64,000 nucleotides of DNA from Aquabacterium sp. OR-4 (GCF_025290835.2 NZ_JAOCQD020000002.1:1550001-1614000), one strand, 5' to 3'. Counted from the stretch's first letter, positions 8,260 through 18,786 are shown. Notes: generated by a model from the letters alone, not told the origin. Program-made: numbers and translations.

Positions 8260-8385
8260 CCAGCGACGAGGCGCGATTCTAGGCGGCGGCCGGCGTGCTG
8301 CCTGGCAGCGGGCATGGCCCGGCCTGCCAGGCCGCTGCAGCCGCGCCGCATCACAATGCCGGCAACCCCGCCCTGGAGCCTGCAC

Positions 8386-8868
8386 ATGCCGATCCGCCGC
8401 CCTTGCCTGACCCTTGCCGCGACCCTGCTGCTGGCCTGTGGCCCTGCCGCCATGGCCGAGCAGCTGGGCGAGGTGGACACCGCCTTCAAGCTGATCGGCC
8501 CCGACCACAAGATCGTGGTCGAGGCCTATGACGATCCGGCCGTGCCGGGCATCACCTGCTTTGTCTCGCGGGCCAAGACCGGTGGCGTGCGCGGTGCGCT
8601 GGGCCTGGCCGAAGACAAGGCCGAGGCGTCGATCGCCTGCCGGCAGGTGGGGCCGATCCAGTTTCCGAAGCCCTTGCCCCGGCAGGACGAGCTGTTCAGC
8701 GAGCGCATCAGCCTGGTGTTCAAGCGACTGCGCGTGGTGCGCATCGTGGACGCCCGGCGCAATGCCCTGGTCTACCTCACCTACTCGGACCGGCTGATCG
8801 ACGGCTCGCCGCAGAACGCGGTCACCGCCGTGGCGGTGGATCGCGCGACGCCGATTCCACTCAAGTGA
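8386..8868 (+). CDS. creA: CreA family periplasmic protein
   Basis: This 160-residue protein has a cleavable signal peptide (LTLAATLLLACGPAAMA before EQLGEVDT). The body matches the CreA family: TAFKLIGPDHKIVVEAYDDP, ITCFVSRAKTGG and the late LVYLTYSDRLIDGSPQN. The function of CreA is not established. ATG 8386 follows a GGAG at the right spacing; an in-frame ATG at 8356 lacks one and would bury the signal peptide. It is a lone gene between tRNA-CAT and convergent hrcA. The 107-bp spacer to hrcA holds several GC-rich inverted segments but no T-run terminator. Confidence 0.9.
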   Translation: MPIRRPCLTLAATLLLACGPAAMAEQLGEVDTAFKLIGPDHKIVVEAYDDPAVPGITCFVSRAKTGGVRGALGLAEDKAEASIACRQVGPIQFPKPLPRQDELFSERISLVFKRLRVVRIVDARRNALVYLTYSDRLIDGSPQNAVTAVAVDRATPIPLK

Positions 8869-8975
8869 GTCGGAGCGCGCCGGTCAAGCGCCGGGCCGCC
8901 ACAAGCTGACCGTCCAACTGACCGGCCTACCCGCCCGGCGGTTGGTTCCGCGTACCCGCGCAACCGGGTGCCCCA

Positions 8976-10001
8976 CTACCGCTGGCTCAGCGCATTGCCG
9001 ACCAGGCGCGCGGTGATGTCCACGATCTGCACCATGCGCTCGTAGGCCATGCGGGTGGGGCCTACCACGCCCAGCGTGCCGACGATGCGGCCGTCCACCT
9101 CGTAGGGCGCCGACACCACGCTCAGCTGCTCATACGGCACCACGCCGCTCTCGCCGCCGATGTAGATCTGCACGCCCTCGGCGCGGCTGCTGTTCTCAAG
9201 CAGGCGCAGCAGCTCGGTCTTCTGCTCGAACAGGTCGAACATCTTGCGCAGCGAGCCCATGTCGTGGCCGAAATCCTGCACGCCCAGCAGGTTGCGCTCG
9301 CCCGAGATCACCACCTGGTCGGCGCCGTCGGCCATGGCGTCACTGCCCACTTGCACGGCGGCCTGCATCAGCGTGGCGATGTCGGCGCGCAGTTCGTCCA
9401 CCTCGCTGCGCAGGCGCATGCGCATCTCGTCGACCGCCAGGCCGGCGTAGTGGGTGTTGAGGAAGTTGGTGGCCTCCACCAGCTCGCCCTCGGGGTAGTC
9501 GCGCGCGGTGAAGATCACCCGGTTCTGCACATCGCCCTCGGGCGTGACCAGGATCACCAGCACCCGCTTCTCGCCCAGGCGCAGAAACTCGATGTGGCGA
9601 AACACGCCGGCCCGCTTGGGCGCGGTGACCACGCCGACAAAGTGCGACAGGCTCGACAGCATCTGCGCGGCCTGGGCAATCACGCGCTGCGGCTGGTCGG
9701 GCTGCAGCTGGTCGCGCACGCTGGCCACGTCGGCCGGCATATTGCCCGGGTTGACCGGCCGCGCCGTGAGCATGGTGTCGACAAACACGCGGTAGCCGCG
9801 CGCCGTGGGGATGCGCCCGGCGCTGGTGTGCGGGCTGGCGATCAGGCCCAGCTCTTCCAGATCGGCCATCACGTTGCGGATGGTGGCCGGCGACAGCTCC
9901 AGCCCCGAGGCGCGCGAGAGCGTGCGGCTGCCCACCGGCTGGCCATCGGCGATGTAGCGCTCGACCAGGATCTTCAGCAGGGTGTGGGCACGCTCGTCCA
10001 T
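8976..10001 (-). CDS. hrcA: Heat-inducible transcription repressor HrcA
   Basis: The 341-residue repressor binds CIRCE elements and shuts off groES-groEL (and often dnaK) until heat stress titrates GroEL away. The N-terminal winged helix is visible in [33 protein letters not shown], then [20 protein letters not shown], followed by the GAF-like dimerisation domain. Length is normal. It diverges from nadK across an 87-bp spacer. A near-perfect CIRCE sits 54 kb away at 63605-63631 before groES in this same window, providing an expected target; no CIRCE is seen at hrcA itself. Confidence 0.97.
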   Translation of the reverse strand: MDERAHTLLKILVERYIADGQPVGSRTLSRASGLELSPATIRNVMADLEELGLIASPHTSAGRIPTARGYRVFVDTMLTARPVNPGNMPADVASVRDQLQPDQPQRVIAQAAQMLSSLSHFVGVVTAPKRAGVFRHIEFLRLGEKRVLVILVTPEGDVQNRVIFTARDYPEGELVEATNFLNTHYAGLAVDEMRMRLRSEVDELRADIATLMQAAVQVGSDAMADGADQVVISGERNLLGVQDFGHDMGSLRKMFDLFEQKTELLRLLENSSRAEGVQIYIGGESGVVPYEQLSVVSAPYEVDGRIVGTLGVVGPTRMAYERMVQIVDITARLVGNALSQR

Positions 10002-10088
10002 GGCCCATTTTCACTGCAAGACCGGCTGCCGCGCCACCCGGCGGCAGGGGGTCTTGCACAGGGGTGCTGTGGTGTAATCCGCGGCACG

Positions 10089-10964
10089 ATGTCGCGCCGC
10101 TTCCATCATGCCGCGCTGGTAGGCAAATACCAGGCTGAAGGCATCCGGCCGTTGCTGGCCGAGGTGGCGCAGTTCCTGTTGCGCGAAGGGCTCGAGGTCT
10201 CGCTCGAGCGCGAGACGGCCCTCAGCACCGGCATGACCGAGTTCGACGCGCTCACCCCGGCGCAGATCGGTGCGCGCTGCGATCTGGCGGTGGTGGTAGG
10301 CGGCGACGGCACCATGCTGGGCATCGCCCGCGAACTGGCCCGCCACAAGGTGCCGCTGGTGGGCATCAACCAGGGCCGGCTGGGCTTCATCACCGATGTG
10401 CCGCTGGGCCACTGGCGCGAGGCCCTGGCGCCGATGATTGCCGGCGATTACGAGGAAGACCCGCGCGCCATGCTCGAGGGCGAGGTGTGGCGCGACGGCG
10501 AGCGCTTCTTCGAGGGCCTGTCGATGAACGACGTGGTGGTGGGCCGCGGCGCCACCGCCAGCATGGTCGAGCTGCGCGTGGACATCGGCGACGAGTTCGT
10601 GGCCAACATCCGCGCCGATGGCCTGATCGTCTCGTCGCCCACCGGCTCCACGGCCTATGCGCTGTCGGCTGGCGGGCCCATCCTGCATCCGCGCATCGCC
10701 GGCTGGGTGGTGGTGCCGATCGCCTCGCACACGCTGTCCAACCGCCCCATCGTGCTGCCCGACGCCGAAGAGGTGCGCATCACCGTGGTGGCCGGGCGCG
10801 ACGCCTCGGCCAACTTCGACATGCAAGGCCTGGCCAGCCTGCTGCACGGTGACCAGGTGCGCGTGCGCCGCTCGGCACACAAGGTGCGCTTTCTGCACCC
10901 GCGCGGCTGGAGCTACTACGCCACGCTGCGCCGCAAGCTGCGCTGGTACGAAGGCGTGGTATGA
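10089..10964 (+). CDS. nadK: NAD kinase
   Basis: This 291-residue ATP-NAD kinase makes NADP from NAD in the cytoplasm. The diagnostic GGDGTML (71-77) is followed by [43 protein letters not shown] and the C-terminal beta-rich domain. The start ATG 10089 opens [14 protein letters not shown], typical for betaproteobacteria. It is divergent from hrcA and followed by recN after a 125-bp repeat-bearing spacer. The hrcA|nadK-recN arrangement is conserved in Burkholderiales. Confidence 0.97.
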   Translation: MSRRFHHAALVGKYQAEGIRPLLAEVAQFLLREGLEVSLERETALSTGMTEFDALTPAQIGARCDLAVVVGGDGTMLGIARELARHKVPLVGINQGRLGFITDVPLGHWREALAPMIAGDYEEDPRAMLEGEVWRDGERFFEGLSMNDVVVGRGATASMVELRVDIGDEFVANIRADGLIVSSPTGSTAYALSAGGPILHPRIAGWVVVPIASHTLSNRPIVLPDAEEVRITVVAGRDASANFDMQGLASLLHGDQVRVRRSAHKVRFLHPRGWSYYATLRRKLRWYEGVV

Positions 10965-11070
10965 GCCTCGCCCCCCAAGGGCCAGGCACCGCCTGCCCGG
11001 CAAAAGGTTGCCGCCTGCGGCCCGGCCAGACGACCACTTCCGTGGCGACCGCCGGCTTGCGCTGCGGCGT
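10965..11070. repeat. Dispersed intergenic repeat, copy D (partial)
   Basis: The nadK-recN spacer contains GCCCGGCAAA and, at about 11038-11056, TTCCGTGGCGACCGCCGGC, matching 16 of 19 bases of the 3' half of copy A (1871-1889). The 5' CCGAAGCGCC module is absent. No coding or promoter is evident. Confidence 0.4.
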
Positions 11071-11089
11071 GCCGGCCAGGAGACCCTGA

Positions 11090-12877
11090 GTGCTGCGCCG
11101 CCTTGCCTTGCGCGACTTCGTCATCGTGCCGGCGCTGGAGCTCGACTTCCATGCCGGCTTCTCGGTGCTCACCGGCGAGACCGGGGCCGGCAAGTCGATC
11201 CTGGTCGATGCGCTGCAGCTGGCGCTGGGCAGCCGCGCCGAGTCGGGCGTGGTGCGCGAGGGCGCGGCGCGGGCCGACATCACGGCCGAGTTCGACCGCC
11301 CGGCCACGCTGCTGGCCTGGCTCGAGCAGGCCGGCTTCGACTCCAACGCCGACGAGCCCACGCTGCTGCTGCGCCGCACGGTCGATGCCCAGGGCAAGAG
11401 CCGCGCGTGGATCAACGGCAGCCCGGCCACCGTGGCCCAGCTGCGCGAAGTGGCCGAGCACCTGCTCGACATCCACGGCCAGCATGCCTGGCAAAGCCTC
11501 ACCCGCGCGGCGGCCGCCCGCGAGCTGCTCGACACCCAGGCCGGCATCGACACCGCGCCGCTGGCCGCGCTGTTTGCCAGCCGCAAGGCCAGCGCCGAGG
11601 CTTTGGCCCGCGCCCGCGAACAGCAAGACGAGATCGCCCGCGAGCGCGAGCGCCTGGCCTGGCAGCTGGCTGAGCTCGACAAGCTGGCGCCGGCAGACGG
11701 CGAATGGGCCGAGCTCACGGCCGAGCACCAGCGCCTGGCCCATGCCCAGGCGCTGATCGACGCCGCCCGCGGCGCACTGGAAGCCATTGCCGACAACGAC
11801 GAGGCCAGCGCCGAGACCCTGGCCAGCCGCGCCCTCGATGCACTGGCCGACGTGGCCGATCACGATGCCCGCCTGCAGCCCGTGATCGACACCCTGCACA
11901 GCGCCCTGGCCCAGTTGCGCGACGCGGCCCACGAGCTCAACGCCTACCTGGGCCGCGCCGAACTCGACCCCGATCGCCTGGGCGAGCTGGATGCGCGCAT
12001 GTCGGCCTGGATGGGCCTGGCCCGCCGCTGGCGCCGCCCGCCCGATGCCCTGCCCGCCCTGCTTGGCAGCTGGCGCAGCGAGCTCAAGGCGCTGGATGCC
12101 GCCACCGACACCGCGGCACTGGAAGCCGCCTACGCCAGTGCCGATGCCGCTTACCAGGCCGAGGCCCGGCGCGTGGGCCAGCGGCGCCGCGCCGCCGCGC
12201 CGCCGCTGGCCGACGCGGTGAGCCGCGCGATGCAGAGCCTGGGCATGGCCGGTGGCCGCTTCGAGGTGGGCTTCACCGCCCTGCCGGCCGCGCAGTCGCA
12301 AGGGCTGGAGGGCGTCGAGTTTCTGGTGGCCGGCCATGCCGGCAGCACGCCGCGGCCGCTGGCCAAGGTGGCCTCGGGCGGCGAGCTCTCGCGCCTGGCA
12401 CTGGCCATCGCCGTGACCACCGTACAGGCCAGGGCCGCCGCCGGCCAGCAACAAGCCGGGCCCGGCACGCTGATCTTCGACGAGATCGACGCCGGCATCG
12501 GCGGCGCGGTGGGCGACACCGTGGGCGCCCTGATGAAGCAGCTGGGCCAGCGTGTGCAGGTGCTGGCCGTCACCCACCTGGCGCAGGTGGCCGCCTGTGC
12601 CGACCAGCACTACGTGGTGGCCAAGGCGCGCCAGGCCGATGGCCGCACCGCCAGCAGCGTGGCCGCGGTGGCCGGCGAGGCGCGCGTGGCCGAAGTGGCG
12701 CGCATGCTGGGCGGCGAGCGCATGGCCGGCACCAGCCTGGCCCATGCTCAGGCCATGCTGCAGCAGCCCGCCACGGCGCCCGCTGCGGCGCCGGCCAAGC
12801 CAACTGCCAAGCCACCCGCCAAGCCATCCGCCCCTTCCGACAAGCCTGCCCCACGCCGCAGCAGCAGCAAAGCATGA
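11090..12877 (+). CDS. recN: DNA repair protein RecN
   Basis: This 595-residue SMC-like ATPase acts in recombinational repair of double-strand breaks. Walker A GETGAGKS is at 29-36, followed by long coiled-coil-prone Ala/Glu/Arg-rich arms, the signature [17 protein letters not shown] and Walker [14 protein letters not shown] near the C-terminus. A low-complexity Pro/Lys/Ala tail of about 35 residues extends beyond the usual end. The start is GTG 11090 ([13 protein letters not shown]), preceded by AGGAGA. The stop overlaps the rapZ start (ATGA 12874-12877). Confidence 0.95.
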   Translation: MLRRLALRDFVIVPALELDFHAGFSVLTGETGAGKSILVDALQLALGSRAESGVVREGAARADITAEFDRPATLLAWLEQAGFDSNADEPTLLLRRTVDAQGKSRAWINGSPATVAQLREVAEHLLDIHGQHAWQSLTRAAAARELLDTQAGIDTAPLAALFASRKASAEALARAREQQDEIARERERLAWQLAELDKLAPADGEWAELTAEHQRLAHAQALIDAARGALEAIADNDEASAETLASRALDALADVADHDARLQPVIDTLHSALAQLRDAAHELNAYLGRAELDPDRLGELDARMSAWMGLARRWRRPPDALPALLGSWRSELKALDAATDTAALEAAYASADAAYQAEARRVGQRRRAAAPPLADAVSRAMQSLGMAGGRFEVGFTALPAAQSQGLEGVEFLVAGHAGSTPRPLAKVASGGELSRLALAIAVTTVQARAAAGQQQAGPGTLIFDEIDAGIGGAVGDTVGALMKQLGQRVQVLAVTHLAQVAACADQHYVVAKARQADGRTASSVAAVAGEARVAEVARMLGGERMAGTSLAHAQAMLQQPATAPAAAPAKPTAKPPAKPSAPSDKPAPRRSSSKA

Positions 12878-13788
12878 GCACCCCAGCAGTACCGCCCGCC
12901 ACCTTGGCGCCACCCCTTGTCAGCCGCGAGCTGGTGTTGATCAGCGGCATCTCCGGATCGGGCAAGTCGGTGGCGCTGCATGCGCTGGAAGACGCCGGCT
13001 TCTTCTGCGTCGACAACCTCCCGCCCGAGCTGCTGCGCGCCTACATGGGCCTGGACAACCCGCGCTACACGCGGCGCGTGGCGGTGGCGGTGGATGTGCG
13101 CGCCGGCCGCTCGCTCAACGGCCTGGTGCCGCTGATCGCCGAGCTGCGCGCCGAGGGCGTCACCATCCGTCCGCTGTTTCTGGATGCCGCCACCGACACC
13201 CTGGTGCGGCGCTTCTCCGAGACCCGCCGCCCCCACCCCTTGAGCCACCCCGAGATCAACGGCAACGGCCAGCATGCGCTGATCGAGGCCATCGAGCTCG
13301 AGCGCCTGCTGCTGGCCGAGCTGCGCGAGGTGTCCACCGTGATCGACACCAGCCAGCTGCGCCCGGCCGGCCTGCGCGCCCACATGCGCCAGCTGCTGGC
13401 CACGCCCACCGACCGCCTGACCCTGGTGTTCGAGAGCTTCGCGTTCAAGTACGGCGTGCCGCTGGATGCCGACTACGTGTTCGACGTGCGCATGCTGCCC
13501 AACCCCTACTACGTGCGCGATCTGCGGCCGCAGAACGGGCGCGACGCGCCGGTGATCGCCTTTCTCGAGCAGCAGCCCGAAGCCGCCGAGCTGATGGCCC
13601 AGATCGAGGCCTTCGTGCGCCGCTGGCTGCCGGCGCTGGCCACCGACCAGCGCGGTTATGTCACCGTGGCCATCGGCTGCACCGGAGGCCAGCACCGCTC
13701 GGTCTACATGGTTGAGCAGCTGGGCCGGCGCTTTGCCGACCATGGCGCCACGCTGGTGCGCCACCGTGAGCTGGACGCCGTCGGGTGA
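12874..13788 (+). CDS. rapZ: RNase adapter / nucleotide-binding protein RapZ
   Basis: This 304-residue P-loop protein of the YvcJ/RapZ family in enterobacteria guides RNase E to small RNAs controlling glucosamine-6-phosphate synthase. Walker A GISGSGKS is at 25-32, followed by [33 protein letters not shown] and the C-terminal domain with FVRRWLPAL and [14 protein letters not shown]. It has about 17 extra N-terminal residues relative to many homologues. It overlaps both recN upstream and the LON-N gene downstream by 4 bases, so the three are probably co-translated. Confidence 0.95.
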   Translation: MSTPAVPPATLAPPLVSRELVLISGISGSGKSVALHALEDAGFFCVDNLPPELLRAYMGLDNPRYTRRVAVAVDVRAGRSLNGLVPLIAELRAEGVTIRPLFLDAATDTLVRRFSETRRPHPLSHPEINGNGQHALIEAIELERLLLAELREVSTVIDTSQLRPAGLRAHMRQLLATPTDRLTLVFESFAFKYGVPLDADYVFDVRMLPNPYYVRDLRPQNGRDAPVIAFLEQQPEAAELMAQIEAFVRRWLPALATDQRGYVTVAIGCTGGQHRSVYMVEQLGRRFADHGATLVRHRELDAVG

Positions 13789-14435
13789 GCCCGGCCGGCG
13801 CCGACGCGGCCTGGCCACCGGTGGGTGTGGCCATGTCCGGGCTGCCGCTGTTTCCGCTGCAGATGGTGCTGTTTCCGGGTGGGCGCCTGGGGCTCAAGGT
13901 GTTCGAGGCGCGCTACCTCGACCTGATGAGCCGCTGCCTGCGCAGCGGCGCACCGTTTGCCGTGGTGTGCATCCACCAGGGCAGCGAGGTGCAGCGTGCG
14001 GGCGAGGCGCCACCGCGCTTCGAATCCCTGGGCGTACTGGCCCGGCTGGACGAGCTGGACGCCGAGCAGTCCGGCATCCTGCGGGTGCAGTGCCAGGGCA
14101 CGCGCCGCGTGCAGCTGGCCACGCCCGAGCAGCAGGCCGATGGCCTGTGGCAGGCCCAGGCCACGCCGCTGTCCGACGACCCGGTGCTGCCGGTGCCCGA
14201 CGCCCTGGTGCCCAGCGCGCTAGCGCTGGGCCAGGCCATTGCCACCCTGGCCGCGCAGGGCCAGAAGCCCTTTGCGGCGCCCTACCAGCTTGACCAGGCC
14301 GGCTGGGTGGCCAACCGCTGGTGCGAACTGCTGCCGCTGCCGCTGGCCGCACGCCAGCAGCTGATGGCGCTGCCCGACCCGCTGGCGCGGCTGCAGCTGG
14401 TGGACGAGTTTCTGCGCAGCAAGAAGGTGATCTGA
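13785..14435 (+). CDS. LON N-terminal (substrate-binding) domain protein
   Basis: This 216-residue stand-alone peptidase-S16 N-terminal-like domain has [25 protein letters not shown] near the start and [14 protein letters not shown] at the end. It carries no AAA or protease domain, so it is not a protease by itself; such proteins are common single-domain relatives of Lon with undefined roles. GTG 13785 overlaps the rapZ stop (GTGA), supporting coupling; an internal ATG at 13833 would start at the conserved domain and is a fair alternative. Confidence 0.85.
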   Translation: MSPAGADAAWPPVGVAMSGLPLFPLQMVLFPGGRLGLKVFEARYLDLMSRCLRSGAPFAVVCIHQGSEVQRAGEAPPRFESLGVLARLDELDAEQSGILRVQCQGTRRVQLATPEQQADGLWQAQATPLSDDPVLPVPDALVPSALALGQAIATLAAQGQKPFAAPYQLDQAGWVANRWCELLPLPLAARQQLMALPDPLARLQLVDEFLRSKKVI

Positions 14436-14507
14436 GCCACCTGCACAGGCGGCCCGGATTTCGCCGCCCCGCCGGCGGCCTGCCCGGCCGGCACGGCATG
14501 GCACGGC

Positions 14508-15728
14508 TCAGAGCGGCGGGCCGGCCTGCAGCAGCTTGCGGATCGGTGCCGGCAGGCCGGCGGCGAGCGCATCGTCCACCGCCCACCAGCGGCCGGCGGG
14601 CAGCATGGCCTCGACGCTGGGCAGGCTGTCGGCCGGGCTGTCCGGCCAGCTGACGGGCAATTGCCAGACGCAGGGCTGCAGCGTCCAGTCCAGATGGGTC
14701 AGCACATGCTTGAAGGGCGGCAGCCAGCGGCCCTCGCCGGGCCAGTCGGCGGTGGCCGCGTCGAGCGCGGCCTCGTCCTCGTACTCGGGCAGGGTCCACA
14801 GCCCGGCCCACACGCCCTGCGCCGGTTTCTGCACCAGCCACACCTGGCGCGCCGCCGCATCCCCGCGCAGCAGCCACAGCAGCGCATGGCTGCGTGTGCC
14901 GCGCTTGAGCTTGCGCGTCTTCACCGGGTAGGCCTCGGGCCGGCCCTCGGCGCGGGCCACGCAGGGCCCGGCCCAGGGGCAGGCATCGCAGGCCGGCTTG
15001 CGCGGTGTGCACAGCGTGGCGCCCAGGTCCATCAGGCCCTGGGTGTAGGCCTGGATCGCGCCAGGTGCGGCGCCGGCACCCGAGTCACCGGCCTCGACGC
15101 CGTGCGGCAGCAGCGACTGCGCCACCGCCCACAGCGCGCGCTCGTGCCGCGCCTGCGCCAGATCGTCGGCGATGCCCAGCACCCGGGTGAGCACGCGCTT
15201 GACGTTGCCGTCCAGGATGGCCACCCGCTCGCCAAAACAGAAGGCGGCAATGGCCGCGGCGGTTGAGCGGCCGATGCCCGGCAACTCGGCCAGGCTGGGC
15301 GCGCTGCGCGGAAACTGCCCGCCGTGCCGTGCCACCACGGCCTGGGCACAGCGGTGCAGATTGCGCGCGCGGCTGTAATAGCCCAGGCCGCTCCACAGCG
15401 CCAGCACCTCGTCCTCGTGCGCCGCGGCCAGCGCCGCCACGTCAGCAAAACGCGCGAGAAAGCGCTCGTAGTAACCCAGCACGGTGCTCACCTGGGTCTG
15501 CTGCAGCATCACCTCGGACAACCACACGTGGTACGGATCGCGGCTGCGCTGCCACGGCAGCGCATGGCGACCGTGCACGCGCTGCCAGGCGATCAGGGCC
15601 GGCGCCAGCTCGGCATCGGTACCGCTCACGCGGCGTGGCAGCTCGGCATCGGTGCCGCTCACGCGGCCCGGCAGCTCGGCATCGGTGCCGCTCACGCGGC
15701 GTGGCAGCTCAACATCGGCGCCGCTCAC
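14508..15728 (-). CDS. mutY: A/G-specific adenine glycosylase MutY
   Basis: MutY removes adenine mispaired with 8-oxoguanine. The HhH-GPD core begins at APALIAWQRVHGRHALPWQ and has the catalytic-Glu region LSEVMLQQTQV, ELPGIGRSTAAAIAAF, and the [4Fe-4S] ligands C-X6-C-X2-C-X5-C (CTPRKPACDACPWAGPC). A NUDIX-like C-terminal domain for 8-oxoG recognition follows. The N-terminus is unusual: three 11-residue repeats of type VSGTDAELPRR plus a partial fourth, each beginning with a GTG that could itself initiate. The first GTG (15728) overlaps the stop of the upstream GTPase gene (GTGA). MutM is encoded just upstream, so two GO-repair enzymes are neighbours. Confidence 0.93.
   Translation of the reverse strand: MSGADVELPRRVSGTDAELPGRVSGTDAELPRRVSGTDAELAPALIAWQRVHGRHALPWQRSRDPYHVWLSEVMLQQTQVSTVLGYYERFLARFADVAALAAAHEDEVLALWSGLGYYSRARNLHRCAQAVVARHGGQFPRSAPSLAELPGIGRSTAAAIAAFCFGERVAILDGNVKRVLTRVLGIADDLAQARHERALWAVAQSLLPHGVEAGDSGAGAAPGAIQAYTQGLMDLGATLCTPRKPACDACPWAGPCVARAEGRPEAYPVKTRKLKRGTRSHALLWLLRGDAAARQVWLVQKPAQGVWAGLWTLPEYEDEAALDAATADWPGEGRWLPPFKHVLTHLDWTLQPCVWQLPVSWPDSPADSLPSVEAMLPAGRWWAVDDALAAGLPAPIRKLLQAGPPL
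15606..15728 (-). repeat. 33-bp in-frame tandem repeat containing duplicated mutY start codons
   Basis: There are three full units and one partial unit of 33 bp; on the coding strand each begins GTGAGCGG and encodes (V/M)SG(T/A)D(A/V)ELP(R/G)R. The GTG codons lie at 15728, 15695, 15662 and 15629. Units differ by only a few bases, indicating recent expansion. The unit length is a multiple of three, so copy change alters the protein N-terminus without breaking the frame. Confidence 0.9.
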
Positions 15729-17722
15729 GCGGCGCCGCGGGCCACCGCCGGCTCGGCCGGCGTCACCAGCTGCAGCCGCGGCGACGCACCGGTGTCGGCC
15801 GATGGCGCCATGGCCGCGCGGCGGCGCACGCGGTCAAACTCGGCATCGATGCTCTCGGCCAGGCGGGCCATGCGGGCATCTTGCGCTTCCAGGTCGGCAA
15901 TGCTGCGCTCCAGGCCGCTTTCGGCGTCGCGGATGCGGCCATGCGCCTCGCGCCGCTGCTGCAGCGCCTTGCGGTGTTCGCGCAGCTGCTCATCCATCTG
16001 GCTGCCCACGCTGCGCAGCCAGCCTTCGATCTCGTGCGCGGCACCCTCGAAGATCACGCGCAGCTTCGACAGCAGCAGGCGCGAGAACTGCTCGATGAAG
16101 CCCGGCTGCGCCAGCCGCCACACCTGGGTGATGCTGACGTGGCGCGCATACCCGTGCTCGATGCGCTTGAGCTCGTCGATGAAGTCGGCCGCCACCGGCC
16201 GCGGCGGCATGCCCAGCGTGAGCCCGAACTCGCCATTGAGCTGGCCCTGCGTGGTGGCCAGCATCGATTCAAGCTCGGCCAGGCGGCGGTCGGCCTCGAA
16301 GATCAGGCCGCGCAGGCGCTCGCCCAGCAGCGCGAAGGCGCGTGCCGCGCCCAGGCGCAGCAGGCTGGATTCGCTGTCGCTGCGCATGCGCAGCACGGCG
16401 TCGCGCACCTGCTCGCTCGACAGGCTGTCGAGCACCGCATGCGATTCGCGTGACAGCACCATGCGCAGCGCGGCCAGGCGCGGCGCACAGCGCTCGAACT
16501 CGGCGGCCTCGGCGTCCAGCCGGCCGGTCATCAGCTGCAGGCGGGCCAGGCTCTTGCCGCTCAGGCTCTTCAGCTCGTACAGCTGTTCGCCCACCTGGCG
16601 CTGGCGCTCGGCCAGGCGGCGCACCGCGCCCTGGTGCAGGCTGCGCGCACCGTCTTCGACCATGCGGCCGATCACCCGGCTGCGCTGCGGCAGCAACTGC
16701 TGCAGCAAGGCGTCTTCGAGCACCGGCAGACGGCTGCGCGCCAGCAGCTCGCCGTCGCTGCGCACCCGTCCCGCCAGGGCATCGCGCGCCGACAGCGGAA
16801 ACACCCGCTCGCGCGGCACGTCCAGCGTCTGGCACACGCTCTGGCACTGGCGCTGCAGCAGGGCCTCCACCTCGTCGGCCGAGCGCAGCGGGTCGGTCAG
16901 CGTGTCGATCTTGTTGAGCACGACAAAACGCTCGAAGGCGCGGTCGCCCAGGTGATCGCGCCACACGGTCAGGTCGGCCTTGGTGACGCCGGTGTCGGCG
17001 GCCAGCACAAACACCGTGGCATGGGCCGAGGGCAGCAGGCTCAGCGTGAGCTCGGGCTCGGCGCCGATGGCGTTGAGGCCCGGCGTGTCCACCACCACCA
17101 GGCCGCGGCGCAGCAGCGGATGCGGCAGGTTGACCAGCGCATGGCGCCAGGCCGGAACCTCGACCATGTCGTCGCTGTCGCAGGGCGGGTTGTCCTCGGG
17201 ATGCTCGTCGTTCCAGAAGCCCAGCGCGCGGGCATGCGCCACCGGCACGCGCTGGGTGTGCGTGACCCGCTCGAGCGCCGCGGCCATGGCGTCGGCGTCG
17301 GTCACCTGCAGCGGCACCTGCTGCCACAGCTCGGGCTGCTCGCGCAGCACCGCCACCGGCTGGCCGCCGATGCGGGTGTCGATCGGCAGCAGCGCCAGCG
17401 ACGGCGGCTGCTGCGCATCCCAGCCCAGCTCTACCGGGCACATCGTGGTGCGGCCGGGCGTGGCCGGCATCACGCGCCGGCCCGAATCGGCAAAAAACAG
17501 CGCGTTGATCAGCTCCGACTTGCCGCGCGAGAACTCGGCCACGAAAGCCACCACCAGCCGGTCGGCCGCCAGACGCTGGCGCAGGGCCTGGGCCAAGGCC
17601 TTGTCTTCGCCATCGAGCAGGCCGTGGTCGGACAGCAGCATGCTGAAGCGCTCGACACCCAGATCCAGCCCGCGACGCCAGGTGGCGAGCGTGTCGATGC
17701 TCGTGAGCAGGGGACTGTTCAT
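15725..17722 (-). CDS. Dynamin-like GTPase
   Basis: This 665-residue dynamin-superfamily GTPase is probably involved in membrane remodelling. The P-loop AEFSRGKS is at 62-69, a TTMCP-type switch threonine region follows (about 92-96), DTPG is at 212-215 and NKID at 270-273. The rest is helical with predicted coiled-coil stretches. Bacterial homologues are often called dynamin family proteins; a specific role is not known. The stop overlaps the mutY GTG start. It is transcribed behind mutM across a 159-bp spacer (17723-17881), in which a short AT-rich patch is visible but no convincing promoter. Confidence 0.88.
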   Translation of the reverse strand: MNSPLLTSIDTLATWRRGLDLGVERFSMLLSDHGLLDGEDKALAQALRQRLAADRLVVAFVAEFSRGKSELINALFFADSGRRVMPATPGRTTMCPVELGWDAQQPPSLALLPIDTRIGGQPVAVLREQPELWQQVPLQVTDADAMAAALERVTHTQRVPVAHARALGFWNDEHPEDNPPCDSDDMVEVPAWRHALVNLPHPLLRRGLVVVDTPGLNAIGAEPELTLSLLPSAHATVFVLAADTGVTKADLTVWRDHLGDRAFERFVVLNKIDTLTDPLRSADEVEALLQRQCQSVCQTLDVPRERVFPLSARDALAGRVRSDGELLARSRLPVLEDALLQQLLPQRSRVIGRMVEDGARSLHQGAVRRLAERQRQVGEQLYELKSLSGKSLARLQLMTGRLDAEAAEFERCAPRLAALRMVLSRESHAVLDSLSSEQVRDAVLRMRSDSESSLLRLGAARAFALLGERLRGLIFEADRRLAELESMLATTQGQLNGEFGLTLGMPPRPVAADFIDELKRIEHGYARHVSITQVWRLAQPGFIEQFSRLLLSKLRVIFEGAAHEIEGWLRSVGSQMDEQLREHRKALQQRREAHGRIRDAESGLERSIADLEAQDARMARLAESIDAEFDRVRRRAAMAPSADTGASPRLQLVTPAEPAVARGAA

Positions 17723-17881
17723 GCGGCCTCGGCGTGGTACGGATGGCGGTGGGCTGGGGGGCGGGCTTGGGGCATGCTAGCGCAGCCCTGGCGCGTCTAT
17801 CGGCCGGGCCGGCAAGCAAGCGCAACAGGCGCGCCCATCGCGCCGTGACCAAATTAACGCTCGATACCGGGCCGGCGGCCG

Positions 17882-18736
17882 TCAGCGGCGCTGGCAGGCC
17901 GGACAGAAAAAGGTCGAGCGTTGCGCCTGCACCAGCCGCCGCACCGTGCCGCCACAACGCGCGCAGGCCTCGCCCTCGCGGCCATAGACCAGGGCCTGGT
18001 GCTGGAAGGCGCCGCTCATGCCGTGCGCGTCCTTGAAGTCCCGCAGCGTCGAACCCCCCAGCGCGATGGCCTGCGCCAGCGTCTCGCGCAGCGCCGCCAG
18101 CAGGCGCTCGGCGCGTGGCCGGCTCAGCTGGCAGCAGCGCAGGCGCGGGTCGATGCCGGCGCGGTGCAGCGCCTCGCAGGCGTAGATGTTGCCGGCACCC
18201 ACCACGATGTCGCCGGCCAGCAGTGCCGCCTTCACCGGCGTGCGCCGGGCATGCAGCTCGGCATGAAAACGCTGCGGCGTCAGTGCCGGGTCGAACGGCT
18301 CGGCCCCCAGCCGGGCCAGCAGCCTGGCCGCCGGATCGACCGCCAGCGTGGCCGACCACACCACCGCGCCAAAGCGCCGCGGATCGGTCAGGCGCAGGGT
18401 GCCACGGCTGGTGCGCAGCTCGACATGGTCATGCACGCCGCGCGCCGCCGGCGCCTCCGTCAGTTGCAGCGAGCCCGACATGCCCAGGTGCCACAGCAAG
18501 CCACCGGCCTCGCGCGGGGCTGCGCCGGCGCCCGGGGCCTGCGGGCCGGTGAGCGGCATCCACAGGTATTTACCGCGTCTTTGCAATTCGCCGATCCGGC
18601 ACTCGAGCAGGCGCTCGGGGGCCGCACCCAGCGGCCAGCGCAGCGGTTTTCCCAGGTGCACGGCCTCGATGTGGGCGCCGTGCAGGCGATCGGCCAGACT
18701 GGCGCGCGTGACTTCAACCTCGGGCAGTTCGGGCAT
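17882..18736 (-). CDS. mutM: Formamidopyrimidine-DNA glycosylase (Fpg/MutM)
   Basis: Fpg excises 8-oxoguanine and formamidopyrimidines and nicks the abasic site. The protein (284 residues) must begin MPELPEVEV, giving the catalytic Pro2 and Glu3, which fixes ATG 18736 even though the frame is open further upstream. The helix-two-turn-helix region ([11 protein letters not shown]) and the C-terminal zinc finger C-X2-C-X16-C-X2-C (CARCGG...CPACQRR) are intact. It diverges from the TPR gene across a 50-bp spacer and lies upstream of the dynamin-like gene and mutY. Confidence 0.96.
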   Translation of the reverse strand: MPELPEVEVTRASLADRLHGAHIEAVHLGKPLRWPLGAAPERLLECRIGELQRRGKYLWMPLTGPQAPGAGAAPREAGGLLWHLGMSGSLQLTEAPAARGVHDHVELRTSRGTLRLTDPRRFGAVVWSATLAVDPAARLLARLGAEPFDPALTPQRFHAELHARRTPVKAALLAGDIVVGAGNIYACEALHRAGIDPRLRCCQLSRPRAERLLAALRETLAQAIALGGSTLRDFKDAHGMSGAFQHQALVYGREGEACARCGGTVRRLVQAQRSTFFCPACQRR

Positions 18737-18786
18737 CGGGGAATTATCCTCGCCACCTAGAATCTGATGCGTTTTCAGGAGTCTCG

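Noticed and set aside
10054..10078. TTGCAC...TGTAAT as nadK promoter
   Set aside because: The spacing is only 13 bases and the -10 is weak, so it does not meet a reasonable promoter model.
15606..15728. CRISPR-like array
   Set aside because: The 33-bp units are contiguous with no spacers, stay in frame with mutY and have no cas genes nearby.
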